A stretch of 64,000 bases of DNA from Thioalkalivibrio sp. ALJT (GCF_000381825.1 NZ_KB907122.1:1-64000); one strand, 5' to 3'; numbered from the stretch's first letter, positions 41,890 through 52,202 are shown. A program made the numbers and translations. The notes: a model not told the origin generated them from the letters alone.

Positions 41890-43221
41890 TCAAGCAGACG
41901 CGGCGCGGCGGCGGTCGGCGAGGCGGACGGGGATGGCAGCAAACAGCGCGGCCAGGAACAGGAACAGGCAGAACAGGATGGCGTTGGCCAGCCCCAGCCA
42001 GACCTGCAGCAGCCCGATCCCGGCCAGCCCGAAGATCGCGGCCGCCCGTGCCGACAGGGCCCAGAACCCGAACCAGCGCCCGGCCTCGCGCACCGGCACC
42101 ATCATCCCGACCAGGGCGCGCCCGGCCGACTGCGCCGAACCCAGACACAAACCGGCGACAATCCCCACACCGAGGAACACCATCTGCGCCTCCACCGGCC
42201 GGCCCAGCATCACGCTTAGCCACTGCGCGATAGTGGTGGTGCCGAAAATCGCCAGAACCGCCAGCGCCCAAAGCGCCAGGGTCAGCCGGTAGATCCGCAC
42301 CGGCCCGACACGGTCCTGCAGGAAGCCGAAACCGATGGCCCCGATGATCGCGGTGACCTGGGTAATCACGAACATCGCGATGCGCACCGGCTCGTCCCAC
42401 TGGATCACCTGCGAGCCGTAGATGAAGGTGAAGGAGATGATGATGTAGATCCCGGCCATCATGAAGAAGATGGACACATACAACGCGCGCAGCTCGCGGC
42501 GCTGGCCGAGGGTCACCAGCGCCTCGCGCACCCGCCGCCAGCCGAGCCCCAGCTGCATCCGCCGGCGCATCCTCCGGCGCGTACCGCGCTCCTTCAGGAA
42601 CAGGAAGGTCGGGATCGCCGAGATCAGGAAGAACACCGCGGCGAACGGCCCCACCCAGCGGATACGCTCGAAGTTCTCGGCGCTGACCTCGCCCAGCAGG
42701 CCCAGGGCAAAGGCGGTGGCGACCAGCCCGCCGATATAGCCCAGACCCCAGCCCAGCCCCGAGATCCAGCCGAGCTTCTCCGGCGGGCCGAGGCTGGGCA
42801 GGAAGCTGGCAATGAAGGATTCGCCGATCGCGTAGCCGAAGTTGGAGGCGATGATCAGCGCCATGCCGAACAGCACCAGCCCCGGCTCGACGAAATACAA
42901 AAGCCCCGTCGTCACTACCGTCAGGATCCACGAGGCCATCAGGAAACGCTTGCGCGACGCCGTTGCATCCATCACCGCGCCGGCGAACGGGGCCGCGACC
43001 ACCACCATGGCGTAGCTGATCGCCAGCGCCAGACTCCACAGCAGGTTGCCCAGCCGATAGTCCGGACCATCCCCGACGATGATGCGGGTGAACAGGTCGC
43101 CGAAGATCACCGTAATGATCAGCAGCGTGTAGGCCTGGTTGGCGAAGTCGAACATCGCCCAGCCGAAGATCTCGCGGCGCGGGGCGGGGGCATTCTCGGG
43201 GTGACGCCGAATCAGCGGCAT
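41890..43221 (-). CDS. MFS transporter of the UMF1/Atg22-like group
   Basis: The 443-residue protein has twelve membrane helices and starts with EIFGWAMFDFANQAYTLLIITVIFGDLF, the hallmark of the vacuole effluxer Atg22-like/UMF1 group. Later motifs include GAVMDATASRKRFL (the MFS loop 2-3 motif) and GLGWGLGYIGGLVA. Relatives export amino acids in fungi; bacterial substrates are mostly unknown. ATG at 43221 starts just before the conserved domain; the upstream ATG at 43251 adds ten residues. It is convergent with the toxin gene. Confidence 0.88.
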   Translation of the reverse strand: MPLIRRHPENAPAPRREIFGWAMFDFANQAYTLLIITVIFGDLFTRIIVGDGPDYRLGNLLWSLALAISYAMVVVAAPFAGAVMDATASRKRFLMASWILTVVTTGLLYFVEPGLVLFGMALIIASNFGYAIGESFIASFLPSLGPPEKLGWISGLGWGLGYIGGLVATAFALGLLGEVSAENFERIRWVGPFAAVFFLISAIPTFLFLKERGTRRRMRRRMQLGLGWRRVREALVTLGQRRELRALYVSIFFMMAGIYIIISFTFIYGSQVIQWDEPVRIAMFVITQVTAIIGAIGFGFLQDRVGPVRIYRLTLALWALAVLAIFGTTTIAQWLSVMLGRPVEAQMVFLGVGIVAGLCLGSAQSAGRALVGMMVPVREAGRWFGFWALSARAAAIFGLAGIGLLQVWLGLANAILFCLFLFLAALFAAIPVRLADRRRAASA

Positions 43222-43265
43222 GCGGGGATTCCCGGATTCATGACGGACCACATGCTAACGCAATG

Positions 43266-43300
43266 GAAGCCTGTCGGGTTTGGGTCGAACCGGCTGCGCG
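43266..43300. repeat. family 2 repeat, copy e (half)
   Basis: Only the left half is clear: AAGCCTGTCGGGTTTGGG followed by CGAACCGGCTGCGCG. It lies between the 5' end of the MFS gene and the 3' end of the aspartic protease-like gene. Confidence 0.55.
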
Positions 43301-43377
43301 CAAAGGGAATGCAGCGCCTTCGAGTACGCCCCCGCGGCCAGCGACCGGCCCCGGCAGCGCGCCGGGCTGGCAGGCCG

Positions 43378-44184
43378 CTACCGCTCGCGGATCACGAGTG
43401 CATCACCAGCCGCCGTGACTTCGAAATGTTCCAGGAAGCTGCGGCCCAGGCGCGAGCGCGGCAACACCGCGTCGGGCAGCACGATCGCGGTGACGCCCGC
43501 CTGGCGCAGCGCGCCGACCTGCAGGCGTTCAATGCGCACGCGCTGGCCATGCACATAGCCGTGCTCACGCTGGATGCGCACCGACCGCCCCGTGTCCGGG
43601 TCAATCCCGGCGCGCTCGGCATCGGCGGCGCGCAGCAATACCGAATCGACGCCCCGGTCCACCACCAGGGTGATGGCGATACCGTTAACCCCTGCGGTCA
43701 CGGCATGGTCGCCGCGCGAATCCCGGTGCACGCGCAGCTCGACCCCGCCCGCCGACGATGCGGCCAGCCCGGTTGCCGCCGGGCGCACCCGCAGCTCGTG
43801 GCGTTCGCCACGGTATTGCACCAGAGCCGCGCCCGGCCGGGTCCGCAGCACCTGCAGACCACCCGGCCCCGTCTCGCCGGGAGCGATCACAGCGCGTTCA
43901 CCGTCGACCGACAGGACCGCGCGTTCGCCAAAAACCGCGTGCAGACGCAGGCCCGGCTCTGCCAGAACCGCCGGCGGCAACGCCAGCAGGACCGGCAGCA
44001 GCACGAGCCCGAACCGGCGCGGCCAACAAGCCGCACCAGGAGCCTGTCGGGTTTGGGACGGACCTGCTGCGCGATCCCCACGATCCGACGCGAGAGACCG
44101 GAACAGGGACCTCACGCTCCCGCCGCTCTCGCGACGATCGTCCAGACTCGACAGGCTCCCCGGTGGATGCGATGCAGCGGTCAT
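43378..44184 (-). CDS. retropepsin-like clan AA protein with altered active site
   Basis: The product has a signal peptide (FGLVLLPVLLALPPAVLA) followed by a short SH3-like part and a retroviral-type aspartic protease domain: VNGIAITLVVDRGVDSVLLRAADAERAGI and, near the end, LGRSFLEHFEV. In this family (TIGR02281) the active site is DTG or DSG; here it reads DRG, so catalysis is doubtful. The frame extends to an ATG at 44184, but residues before the signal peptide are encoded by a family 2 repeat. No other good start exists close to the signal peptide, except GTG codons within it. The 5' end may have been rewritten by repeat insertion. Confidence 0.65.
   Translation of the reverse strand: MTAASHPPGSLSSLDDRRESGGSVRSLFRSLASDRGDRAAGPSQTRQAPGAACWPRRFGLVLLPVLLALPPAVLAEPGLRLHAVFGERAVLSVDGERAVIAPGETGPGGLQVLRTRPGAALVQYRGERHELRVRPAATGLAASSAGGVELRVHRDSRGDHAVTAGVNGIAITLVVDRGVDSVLLRAADAERAGIDPDTGRSVRIQREHGYVHGQRVRIERLQVGALRQAGVTAIVLPDAVLPRSRLGRSFLEHFEVTAAGDALVIRER
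44039..44160. repeat. family 2 inverted repeat, copy f (most complete)
   Basis: It begins GGAGCCTGTCGGGTTTGGG and ends GACTCGACAGGCTCCC. Inside are GACGGACCTGCTGC, GCGAGAGACCGGAACAGGG and CTCACGCTCC, which recur in copies b and d. It overlaps the 5' end of the aspartic protease-like reading frame. Confidence 0.8.
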
Positions 44185-44227
44185 ACCTCCCTTATAGCGA
44201 ATCCGGCTGAACAGAACCGGAATGCCC

Positions 44228-44262
44228 TCAGGGAGACGCGAGATCCAATCAGCGTCTCCTCA
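44228..44262. repeat. remnant of a family 1 element (ends only)
   Basis: AGGGAGACGC and GCGTCTCCT, the tips of the family 1 inverted repeats, face each other across only 12 bp. The internal part seems deleted. The tips match those at 637-646 and 911-919. Confidence 0.5.
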
Positions 44263-44327
44263 GAACCACCGGCTGCGCGGCCCACCACCTGCTACCATCG
44301 GCACGTATCCAGGTTGCCGGAGCTACC

Positions 44328-45179
44328 GTGTCCACGCCCACTGTCCATCCGCCCGGGGCGCCCCCCGCTCGCCATGTCGCGCTGCGCCATGCCTTCACCA
44401 TGACCGTGCTGGTAATCGGGCTGTGGCTGCTGCACATGTACCTGCGCGTCCTGCCGGAGGCCGCAATCACCCTGCTGTGGATTGGCGTGACCTTGATCAT
44501 CGCGCTCGGGGCCTTCCGGCGCCATCGGGTCCGGCGTGCCGCCTTCCTGCGCGGCTATCTGGAACCCACCAGCGTCTGGCCCCGGCGCCTGCGCGGCGGG
44601 CCACTAATGGCACTGCGCCACCTGCTCGCCGGCATGGTCCTGGGGGGGCTGCTGCTGATCGCCCTGGCGCGGATCTCGAGCCCGGAGGCCTGGGCTGCCC
44701 TGCTGGTCGCCGGCTTCGTACTGGTGGCTGGCGATGCCCTGTTCACGCGATGGCTGCGCGGACACGCCCATCCCGACTTCGCGCCCGAGCTGGCCCGCCG
44801 CGCCGCCCTGAGGGTAGCCGGGACCCTGCTGATCGCTGCCCTGATGGTACTGGCCCTGCAAGCGCGCTATCCCGACCTGACGGGTGCCAGTCTGGAACAG
44901 GCGGTCTGGTTCCTGGTCCAGCACGAGGGTGCGCGCAGTCTCCTGCTGGAGACCGGGCTGCAAATCGTCGCCGCCCAGGATGCCCTGCGCCTGTGGCTGG
45001 GCCAGCAATGGTTCCCGCAGGGCGTGCAGTCACTGCCGGCCCTGCTCGGCTGGCTGCTGGTACTGGTCGAACAGGCATTCCTGGCCGTGGGCTTCCTGTT
45101 GCTCGCCAACGGCCTGCTGCCGCTGCGCGCGGTCGACCGATCCCTGGATGACCCGCGCAATGCGCCGGTCGTCGAATAG
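44328..45179 (+). CDS. membrane protein of unknown function, first of a pair
   Basis: The 283-residue product has about six hydrophobic helices, beginning FTMTVLVIGLWLLHMYLRVL and ending LLVLVEQAFLAVGFLLLANGLL. A cytoplasmic loop is rich in arginine (FRRHRVRRAAFLRGYLEP). I do not recognise the family. The start is GTG at 44328. The next gene starts 24 bp after the stop, so they form an operon. Confidence 0.7.
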   Translation: MSTPTVHPPGAPPARHVALRHAFTMTVLVIGLWLLHMYLRVLPEAAITLLWIGVTLIIALGAFRRHRVRRAAFLRGYLEPTSVWPRRLRGGPLMALRHLLAGMVLGGLLLIALARISSPEAWAALLVAGFVLVAGDALFTRWLRGHAHPDFAPELARRAALRVAGTLLIAALMVLALQARYPDLTGASLEQAVWFLVQHEGARSLLLETGLQIVAAQDALRLWLGQQWFPQGVQSLPALLGWLLVLVEQAFLAVGFLLLANGLLPLRAVDRSLDDPRNAPVVE

Positions 45180-45203
45180 ACCCGGCCGCGGAGACCCGTA
45201 ACC

Positions 45204-46313
45204 ATGGCAACACCCGCAGCCCCTGCAGCCCCCGACGCCGGTATCGTCCGCGCCGGCCTCTGGCTGCTGCTGACCCTGCTGGGCAGCCTGACGCTGCTGG
45301 GGCTCGCCAGCCAGCACACGCCGCACGGCTGGCAACCCGATCCGCCATTGACCCTGCAACTGGGCGACCAGCGTTATCAGCTGGACCACGAACGCCTCAG
45401 CACCCTTGAACGCTACACGCTGGAGTGGCTGGAGGCTGGCGACCGCGCGGCGCGAGAACACTGGAAGGCGCAGCTGGACGCAAAGCTGGAGGCCCGCTTT
45501 GCGGCCCTGCACGAGCGGGTCCCCGAGGTGGCGGAGGCCCACTTCTCGCTGGCCGCGGAATATGCCCGCCTTTGGCTACGCGGTACCCAGTGGCTGAGCG
45601 ACCCCGACCCGGATGCCGAGGTCCGCATGCTGCGCGAACGTCTGCTGCCCGAGGCGCTATGGGACGCCCCTATACAGGAGCTCGCTACCCGTGTGGAATG
45701 GGGGCTGGATGAACATCAGCGGCAGGTCCGTGATCAGTGGCAGCTCGATCTGGCCGCCCATCTGGAGGACGCCCGCATCCCGAACCCGCCACCCGCGGCG
45801 GCTGCGGCCACGGCCATGGAGATCGACCACGGCCACCGCCTGCATGCGGCGCTGGACGTGGATATGGAACGCTTCGACCAGCGCACCGGGCTTGCCGCGA
45901 CCGCCGCCGCTGGCACCGGACTCGCAACCCCGCTGATCGCCCGCGCGCTACAGGCCCGACTGGCGGCGCGCGCCACGCAGGCGGGCGTCGCCCACAGTCT
46001 CGGCCGTGCCGGACAGGCCGGCGCCCTGGGCGCCGGGCTGTGCACCTGGAGCGGGCCCTTCGCGCTGGGCTGCGGCCTCGCTGCTGCCGGCGCTACCATC
46101 GTGGGAACCGACTGGCTGCTCCTGCGCCTCGACGCCGCCCGCCACCGCGACGACCTCGAACAGGCCCTGCACGAGGCCCTGGACGCCCTGGAGACCGAGA
46201 CCCGGGCGGCACTGCGCCAGGCCATTGCCGCGCGCGCAGAGGCCCGGCATGCCGCCAGCCGCGCCAGCCTGGAACGCAGCTTTCAGCCCTGGACCGCAAA
46301 CCCGGAACCCTGA
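45204..46313 (+). CDS. membrane-anchored helical protein of unknown function, second of a pair
   Basis: The 369-residue product has an N-terminal membrane helix (about 14-34). A long acidic, Leu/Glu/Arg-rich helical region follows (about 60-190, probably coiled coil). Then come two glycine/alanine-rich hydrophobic stretches (about 225-240 and 270-310), the second with LCTWSGPFALGCGLAAAG. A basic and acidic helical tail ends the protein. I do not recognise it. Pairing with the preceding membrane gene suggests one complex. Confidence 0.68.
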   Translation: MATPAAPAAPDAGIVRAGLWLLLTLLGSLTLLGLASQHTPHGWQPDPPLTLQLGDQRYQLDHERLSTLERYTLEWLEAGDRAAREHWKAQLDAKLEARFAALHERVPEVAEAHFSLAAEYARLWLRGTQWLSDPDPDAEVRMLRERLLPEALWDAPIQELATRVEWGLDEHQRQVRDQWQLDLAAHLEDARIPNPPPAAAAATAMEIDHGHRLHAALDVDMERFDQRTGLAATAAAGTGLATPLIARALQARLAARATQAGVAHSLGRAGQAGALGAGLCTWSGPFALGCGLAAAGATIVGTDWLLLRLDAARHRDDLEQALHEALDALETETRAALRQAIAARAEARHAASRASLERSFQPWTANPEP

Positions 46314-46570
46314 GCGGAACGCCCCGCATCGACACCATTCGCGGCACATCCACCACAGGGTCGCCGGGGCGCAGCCCCCTCCGGCCCTCCCGGCCGGAGC
46401 GCAGCGCACAGCCGGGATCTCCGCCGCCCGCTCCGCTTCGACACCGGCCGAAGCGCGGAACCCCGGCTCACCATGCAGCGAACCAACCCCGGCACCAGAG
46501 CGGCGTCTCGGCAGTCGCGCCGGGCTGCGTTACACTCCGCGCAACATCTTCCCGCCCTGCGTAGCTCAAC

Positions 46571-47797
<1,227 letters not shown>

Positions 47798-47820
47798 CGC
47801 CTGCTCCACGCCTTCGTCAC

Positions 47821-48120
47821 TTTAAGGAAACACTGATTAATGTACACGCTCGCGCTCGAGTCGCTTTTGCGTGCGAACAAGGCGCGGCGACTGCCGTGCA
47901 GTCATTCCGCACAAGGGCGCCGCAACGCCGTGCGCGCGCCCGTTTTTGATCAACAACGGGCGGCCGAGCCCCGTCTTTCAATCGCTTGTGGGGTTGGCAC
48001 CCCAGGTGTCCCGCATCCGCATTGCGGCGCGCGTCAGTCAAACGGGTTGACCCGCCCCAACGGGCTGTACCACCCGTCTGGTCTCGGAACATCTGGGGTA
48101 CCAACACAGCCGTATCTCGT
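47821..48120. mobile_element. MITE-like element, family 1 copy B (right end degenerate)
   Basis: The left end TAAGGAAACACTGATTAATG corresponds to the left inverted repeat of copy A. The interior then follows copy A closely for about 130 bp (CTCGAGTCGCTTTTGCGTGCG, CGTGCAGTCATTC, TCAATCGCTTGTGGGGTTGG). The right end has only ACCAACACAGCCGT in common. It lies between ispG and the small gene at 48150. No coding capacity is evident. Confidence 0.7.
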
Positions 48121-48149
48121 GACCGCATGGCCCCGGGGGCAATTGCCCC

Positions 48150-48524
48150 TCAGCGATTGCATCGATGCGCGAGGATCATTTCCACGCCCTGCCGCTTGAA
48201 CGGCGGGATGGCCTCTAGGATCTCCCGCACACCCGACTGCGGCAGGCGTTCGCAGATCCGCGCCAGCGCGTAGTTACTCAGCCCCCGCGCCAGGCGGCCG
48301 ACGTCCTCTGCCGGCAGCTGCCGCACCACATGGGCCTGGGCATCCTCCGTGAGCCGCATCAGGCGCAGCCGCGCAGTGCCGGGCTCGCCCCCCTGCAGCG
48401 CACGGCTTACGAGCTCCAGCGCCGCATCCGGACGCTCATCACGCCAGAGGATGGGGGCCACCGCGCCCGCATCCATCCCGGGAAAATGGTTGTTGTTCAG
48501 GTGTTCTGCGTAGATCGGGTTCAT
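48150..48524 (-). CDS. stand-alone MgtE N-domain-like protein
   Basis: The 124-residue product is all helical. Residues from LTEDAQAHVVRQLPAEDVGRL onward align without gaps to residues starting MDDEEQAILLERMPAPAAREL of the MgtE encoded at 53244-54635, with about 16 identities over some 57 positions, including the shared run of YxLAR. That part of MgtE is the helical superhelix (N domain) which binds magnesium and gates the pore. No membrane or CBS part is present here. GAGGAG lies upstream of the ATG at 48524. It may be a magnesium-binding regulator (inference). Confidence 0.65.
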   Translation of the reverse strand: MNPIYAEHLNNNHFPGMDAGAVAPILWRDERPDAALELVSRALQGGEPGTARLRLMRLTEDAQAHVVRQLPAEDVGRLARGLSNYALARICERLPQSGVREILEAIPPFKRQGVEMILAHRCNR

Positions 48525-49056
48525 CGCGTTTCTCCTCGCCAATGAGCTGGCGTCAAACATGACGCGCAGCAACAACACGGCCGCACTCAACATGCGGAAC
48601 AGAAACGTGAAGGACGGTGGCGGGAATGAAACGGTTGAACGGTGGCGGGGGATAAAGGTACGTACCCACTTGCGTGCCATCGGGGATGTCGCGGCGCGCA
48701 AGAGGCAGTGAAGGGCGGGCAGCTAGATGACCCGAGTCCCTGGTGCTTCCTGACGCGACAGGCGACAAAACCGCTTCAGGCCATCACCGGCCTTCACGTG
48801 TTTAGATCGACTACTGTCACTTTCCATTAATGCAATGGCCTCTGATGCTTCGGAAGTGCCCCCGGCGCAAACCGAGAACACGCAAAATTATATCTGCGGC
48901 TGCCTTTACCTGAAACCCCTCCTGCGTCGGAATTTCAGAAAAACCACACATGCCCGGCGTGCCACGGGAAAACACGGACCAACATTTGCCTGGCAGCCAT
49001 GCGTCGGCTATACCGAACGATGGCCCGACCAGACGGCTTTACGCCTCTTCCTGGTG
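48525..49056. other. intergenic stretch of 530 bp with lower GC
   Basis: No gene is supported on either strand. The part from about 48820 to 48960 is less GC-rich than its surroundings (for example AAAATTATATCTGC and CCATTAATGCAATGG). I see no transposon ends. It may hold the promoter of the gene at 48150 and decayed sequence after amn. Confidence 0.4.
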
Positions 49057-50538
49057 CTACAGAAAAGCCGTTTCGTTGAAGGAACGCAGCTTGCGGCTGT
49101 GGATCTCCTCGATGGGCATCTCGCGCAGCAACTCCATCGCGCGAATCCCGATCTCCAGGTGGCGGGACACCTGTGTTCGGTAAAAGCTCGACGCCATGCC
49201 CGGCAGTTTCAGTTCACCGTGGAGCGGCTTGTCGGAGACGCACAGCAGCGTTCCGTAGGGCACACGAAACCTAAAGCCGTTGGCCGCGATGGTGGCGCTT
49301 TCCATATCCAGAGCGATGGCTCGGGACTGGCTGAGTCGCCGCACCGGGCCGGACTGCTCCCGCAACTCCCAGTTCCGGTTGTCGATGCTGGCGACCGTGC
49401 CGGTGCGCATGATCCGCTTGAGGTCATAGCCTTCGAGTTGCGTGATCTCCGCCACGGCATCCTGCAGCGCAATCTGAATCTCGGCCAAAGCCGGGATCGG
49501 GACCCATACGGGCAGATCAGCATCCAGCACGTGGTCCTCGCGCACATAGGCATGGGCGAGTACGAAATCCCCCAGCGCCTGGGAGCTGCGCAGCCCGGCG
49601 CAATGGCCGACCATCAGCCAGGCACGCGGACGCAGGACGGCGATGTGGTCGGTGGCGGTCTTCGCATTCGATGGCCCCACGCCGATATTGACCAGCGTGA
49701 CTCCCGCGCAACCCGGTCGCTGCAGATGGAAGGCCGGCATCTGCGGCGAACGGGTCCGAGCGGGGATCGGCGCGTCGGGGTCGGTGATTACGACGTCCCC
49801 CGGCGCCACCAGCGCACTGTAGCCGCTGTCGGGATCGCGCAGCTGTGCGCGGGCGAAGGCCTCGAACTCGTCCATGTAGAACTGGTAATTGGTGAACAGG
49901 ACGTGGTTCTGGAAATGTTCGGGCGCAGTGCCCGTGTAATGCGCAATCCGCGCCAGCGAGTAATCCACCCGCTGCGCGCTGAACAGGGCCAGCGGCAGGG
50001 AGCCATCCTCGCGCGCCACGGCATCGCCGTTGGCCGCTTCGTCATTCATGGTAGTCAGATCCGGCACATCGAAATTGTCGCGCGGCGAGCGCTCCTGCCC
50101 GTCATGCTCCGGCGGCTTCACCTCACCCCTCCCGGCCATGGCAAATTGCAGGGGTATCGGCGTGGTGGAGGGACCCACGCTGACCGGGACACCATGGTTC
50201 TGCATCAGCAACGTGATCTGCTGATACAGGTAATCTCTGAAAAGATCCGGGCGGGTCACCGTGGTTGTGTAGGTACCCGGTTCCGTCACGTGACCGAAGC
50301 TCAGGCGCGCATCGATTGGATCAAAGCGCGCGGTGGAAAAACGGATTTCCGGATAGCAAGCCCTGAAACGGGCAGCCGGCGGCTCACCTCTGGAAACACC
50401 TTGAAATGCTTCGACAAGAAATTGTGTTGCGTCCGTGTAGAGCTCTTCGAGACAGGCGACCGCCTGGTCGGCATCCGTAAAAGAGCGAAACTCGGGCACC
50501 GCAGGGGTATGAATTGGAGGCAAGCTGTTCGGCGTCAT
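49057..50538 (-). CDS. amn: AMP nucleosidase
   Basis: The 493-residue enzyme hydrolyses AMP to adenine and ribose 5-phosphate and sets purine nucleotide levels. The N-terminal regulatory domain (about 1-170) precedes a phosphorylase-like catalytic domain, with LVNIGVGPSNAKTATDHIAVLRP, GHCAGLR, ALDMESATIAANG and SDKPLHGELKLPG. The catalytic Asp is probably in the VSDKP segment. AAGGAG precedes the ATG at 50538; a 22-residue upstream extension is not family-like. Length matches E. coli Amn (484). Confidence 0.95.
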   Translation of the reverse strand: MTPNSLPPIHTPAVPEFRSFTDADQAVACLEELYTDATQFLVEAFQGVSRGEPPAARFRACYPEIRFSTARFDPIDARLSFGHVTEPGTYTTTVTRPDLFRDYLYQQITLLMQNHGVPVSVGPSTTPIPLQFAMAGRGEVKPPEHDGQERSPRDNFDVPDLTTMNDEAANGDAVAREDGSLPLALFSAQRVDYSLARIAHYTGTAPEHFQNHVLFTNYQFYMDEFEAFARAQLRDPDSGYSALVAPGDVVITDPDAPIPARTRSPQMPAFHLQRPGCAGVTLVNIGVGPSNAKTATDHIAVLRPRAWLMVGHCAGLRSSQALGDFVLAHAYVREDHVLDADLPVWVPIPALAEIQIALQDAVAEITQLEGYDLKRIMRTGTVASIDNRNWELREQSGPVRRLSQSRAIALDMESATIAANGFRFRVPYGTLLCVSDKPLHGELKLPGMASSFYRTQVSRHLEIGIRAMELLREMPIEEIHSRKLRSFNETAFL

Positions 50539-50606
50539 CCGGATTCTCCTTTCTGTTTGGCCAGTGCCTCGGTGCCTGAATCGCATCGGCTCGGTAACAA
50601 GCATGC

Positions 50607-52202
50607 TTACGTGTCCAGCGCCTCGACCTCAGGTTCGTTACGGCAGTAGACATATGCCACGCCGCTCAGACGGCGATTGAGTTGCTGGAAATCGTCGAGG
50701 ATCTCCCAGACCGGATACGGCAGACCGATCTGCGTGCGCTTCGCCTGGATCAGCCAGCTACTGTTCTCCTGCTTGCGTTCCAGGATCTTTCGCCCCAACT
50801 CGGGGCGTTCGCGCATCAGCATCCGGGCGACTGTATTCATCTGCTGCGAGAGTCGCGTCGCGGCCTCGGACAACACCGGGCGTGCGGCCGCCAGCGCATC
50901 GGGATGCGCCTGCAACAGCCGCTCGACATCCTCGTGCAGGTTCGTTCCCAGCGTGCGCACGATGACCGGCAGTTCGCGCATGAAGTCGTCCAGGGTCTCC
51001 TTCAGGATCTGATCGTTTGTATCCAGCGCGTCGTCCGGAATCCCGTCCAGAAACTCCACCAGTTCGTCACGAACCTCCAGGATCTGCCAGCGCCGGTGAT
51101 CCATTTCCGTCTTCAGCCCGGCAGGGAGCTGCCCCTCGGCAAGGGCGAGCATGGCCCGTTCGCGAATCAGGTGCAGTTGGTCGAACATCTTCAATGTCTC
51201 CCGCAGCACGGCGTTGAGCGCCAGCACCGGATTCTGCAGGAGCAGCGGATCGAGGCTTGTGGGTCCGGAAGGCTCGGTCATCGCCGGCTCGGGGACCAGG
51301 ATACGAACCCAGCGCCCCAGAACGGCTGCGAACAAGATCGCCGCGCAGGCGGCCAGGTTGAACAGCGTATGCCCCCAGGCCGCCTGCTGCGGCAGTGTAC
51401 CGGGCAGCATTTCCAGCGATGTCAGTGGCACATGCAGCAACACGGCGGTCAGGACCACCACCAGCGGGCCCTTCACCAGCAAACCCGCCAGACCGAGCCT
51501 GCGTCCCTGACGATCGTTCCAGCCGGCGACCAGTACCGTCAGCACCAGGCCGATATTCGCGCCCAGGACCCACAACAACAGCATGGTCAGATCCACCTGG
51601 CCGCTGGCAACCAGGGCGAGCGCGAGCGCGATCGACGCCGTGGCACTCTGCATCATCAGTGTCAGCAGCGCGGCGCCAATCAGAAACAGCAGCGGCAGCT
51701 GCCCCAGCGCAGCAAACAGATTCACAACGGCAGGATCACTGCCGAGCACGCGCGCGGCATCCCCCAGCAGCCCCATCCCCAGCAGCATGAAACCGAAGGC
51801 CAGCAGCGCCTGCCCGACACCTCGCGGCCGCGGCGCCTCGACATACAGGAACAGGACCGCACCCAGAGCAATGAACAGGCCGGCAAACGCCTGCAGATCG
51901 AAGGACAGCACCTGAATCAGGGCCGTCGTGCCCAGTTGCGCCCCCAGCAGGACCGCCAGGACATTCTCCCAGGCGACATTTCCGCGGCGGGTCATCTGCA
52001 CCGAGAGGAGTGCCGCAGCCGTGGACGACGGCATCACCACCCCACCAGCGACACCACCGACCCATGCGCGGGGACGGGTACGGGTAAAACCCTGCAGCCA
52101 GTCGATCAGGTCGCCCCCCATCACCCTTGCAAAGCCTTTTCGCAGAAAGCGCAGGCCAAACAGGATCAGCAGGACGCCTGCCACCAGATTGATCATTTCC
52201 AT
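50607..52202 (-). CDS. Na/Pi symporter family protein with PhoU-like domain
   Basis: The 531-residue protein has two sets of Na/Pi-cotransporter repeats in the first 320 residues (FGLRFLRKGFARVMGGDL, GGVVMPSSTAAALLSVQM and MMQSATASIALALALVA). A cytoplasmic C-terminal half follows with PhoU-like helices (about 330-520). It should import phosphate with sodium. The ATG at 52202 is preceded by AGG at a suitable distance; a GTG directly before it is an alternative. Confidence 0.9.
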   Translation of the reverse strand: MEMINLVAGVLLILFGLRFLRKGFARVMGGDLIDWLQGFTRTRPRAWVGGVAGGVVMPSSTAAALLSVQMTRRGNVAWENVLAVLLGAQLGTTALIQVLSFDLQAFAGLFIALGAVLFLYVEAPRPRGVGQALLAFGFMLLGMGLLGDAARVLGSDPAVVNLFAALGQLPLLFLIGAALLTLMMQSATASIALALALVASGQVDLTMLLLWVLGANIGLVLTVLVAGWNDRQGRRLGLAGLLVKGPLVVVLTAVLLHVPLTSLEMLPGTLPQQAAWGHTLFNLAACAAILFAAVLGRWVRILVPEPAMTEPSGPTSLDPLLLQNPVLALNAVLRETLKMFDQLHLIRERAMLALAEGQLPAGLKTEMDHRRWQILEVRDELVEFLDGIPDDALDTNDQILKETLDDFMRELPVIVRTLGTNLHEDVERLLQAHPDALAAARPVLSEAATRLSQQMNTVARMLMRERPELGRKILERKQENSSWLIQAKRTQIGLPYPVWEILDDFQQLNRRLSGVAYVYCRNEPEVEALDT

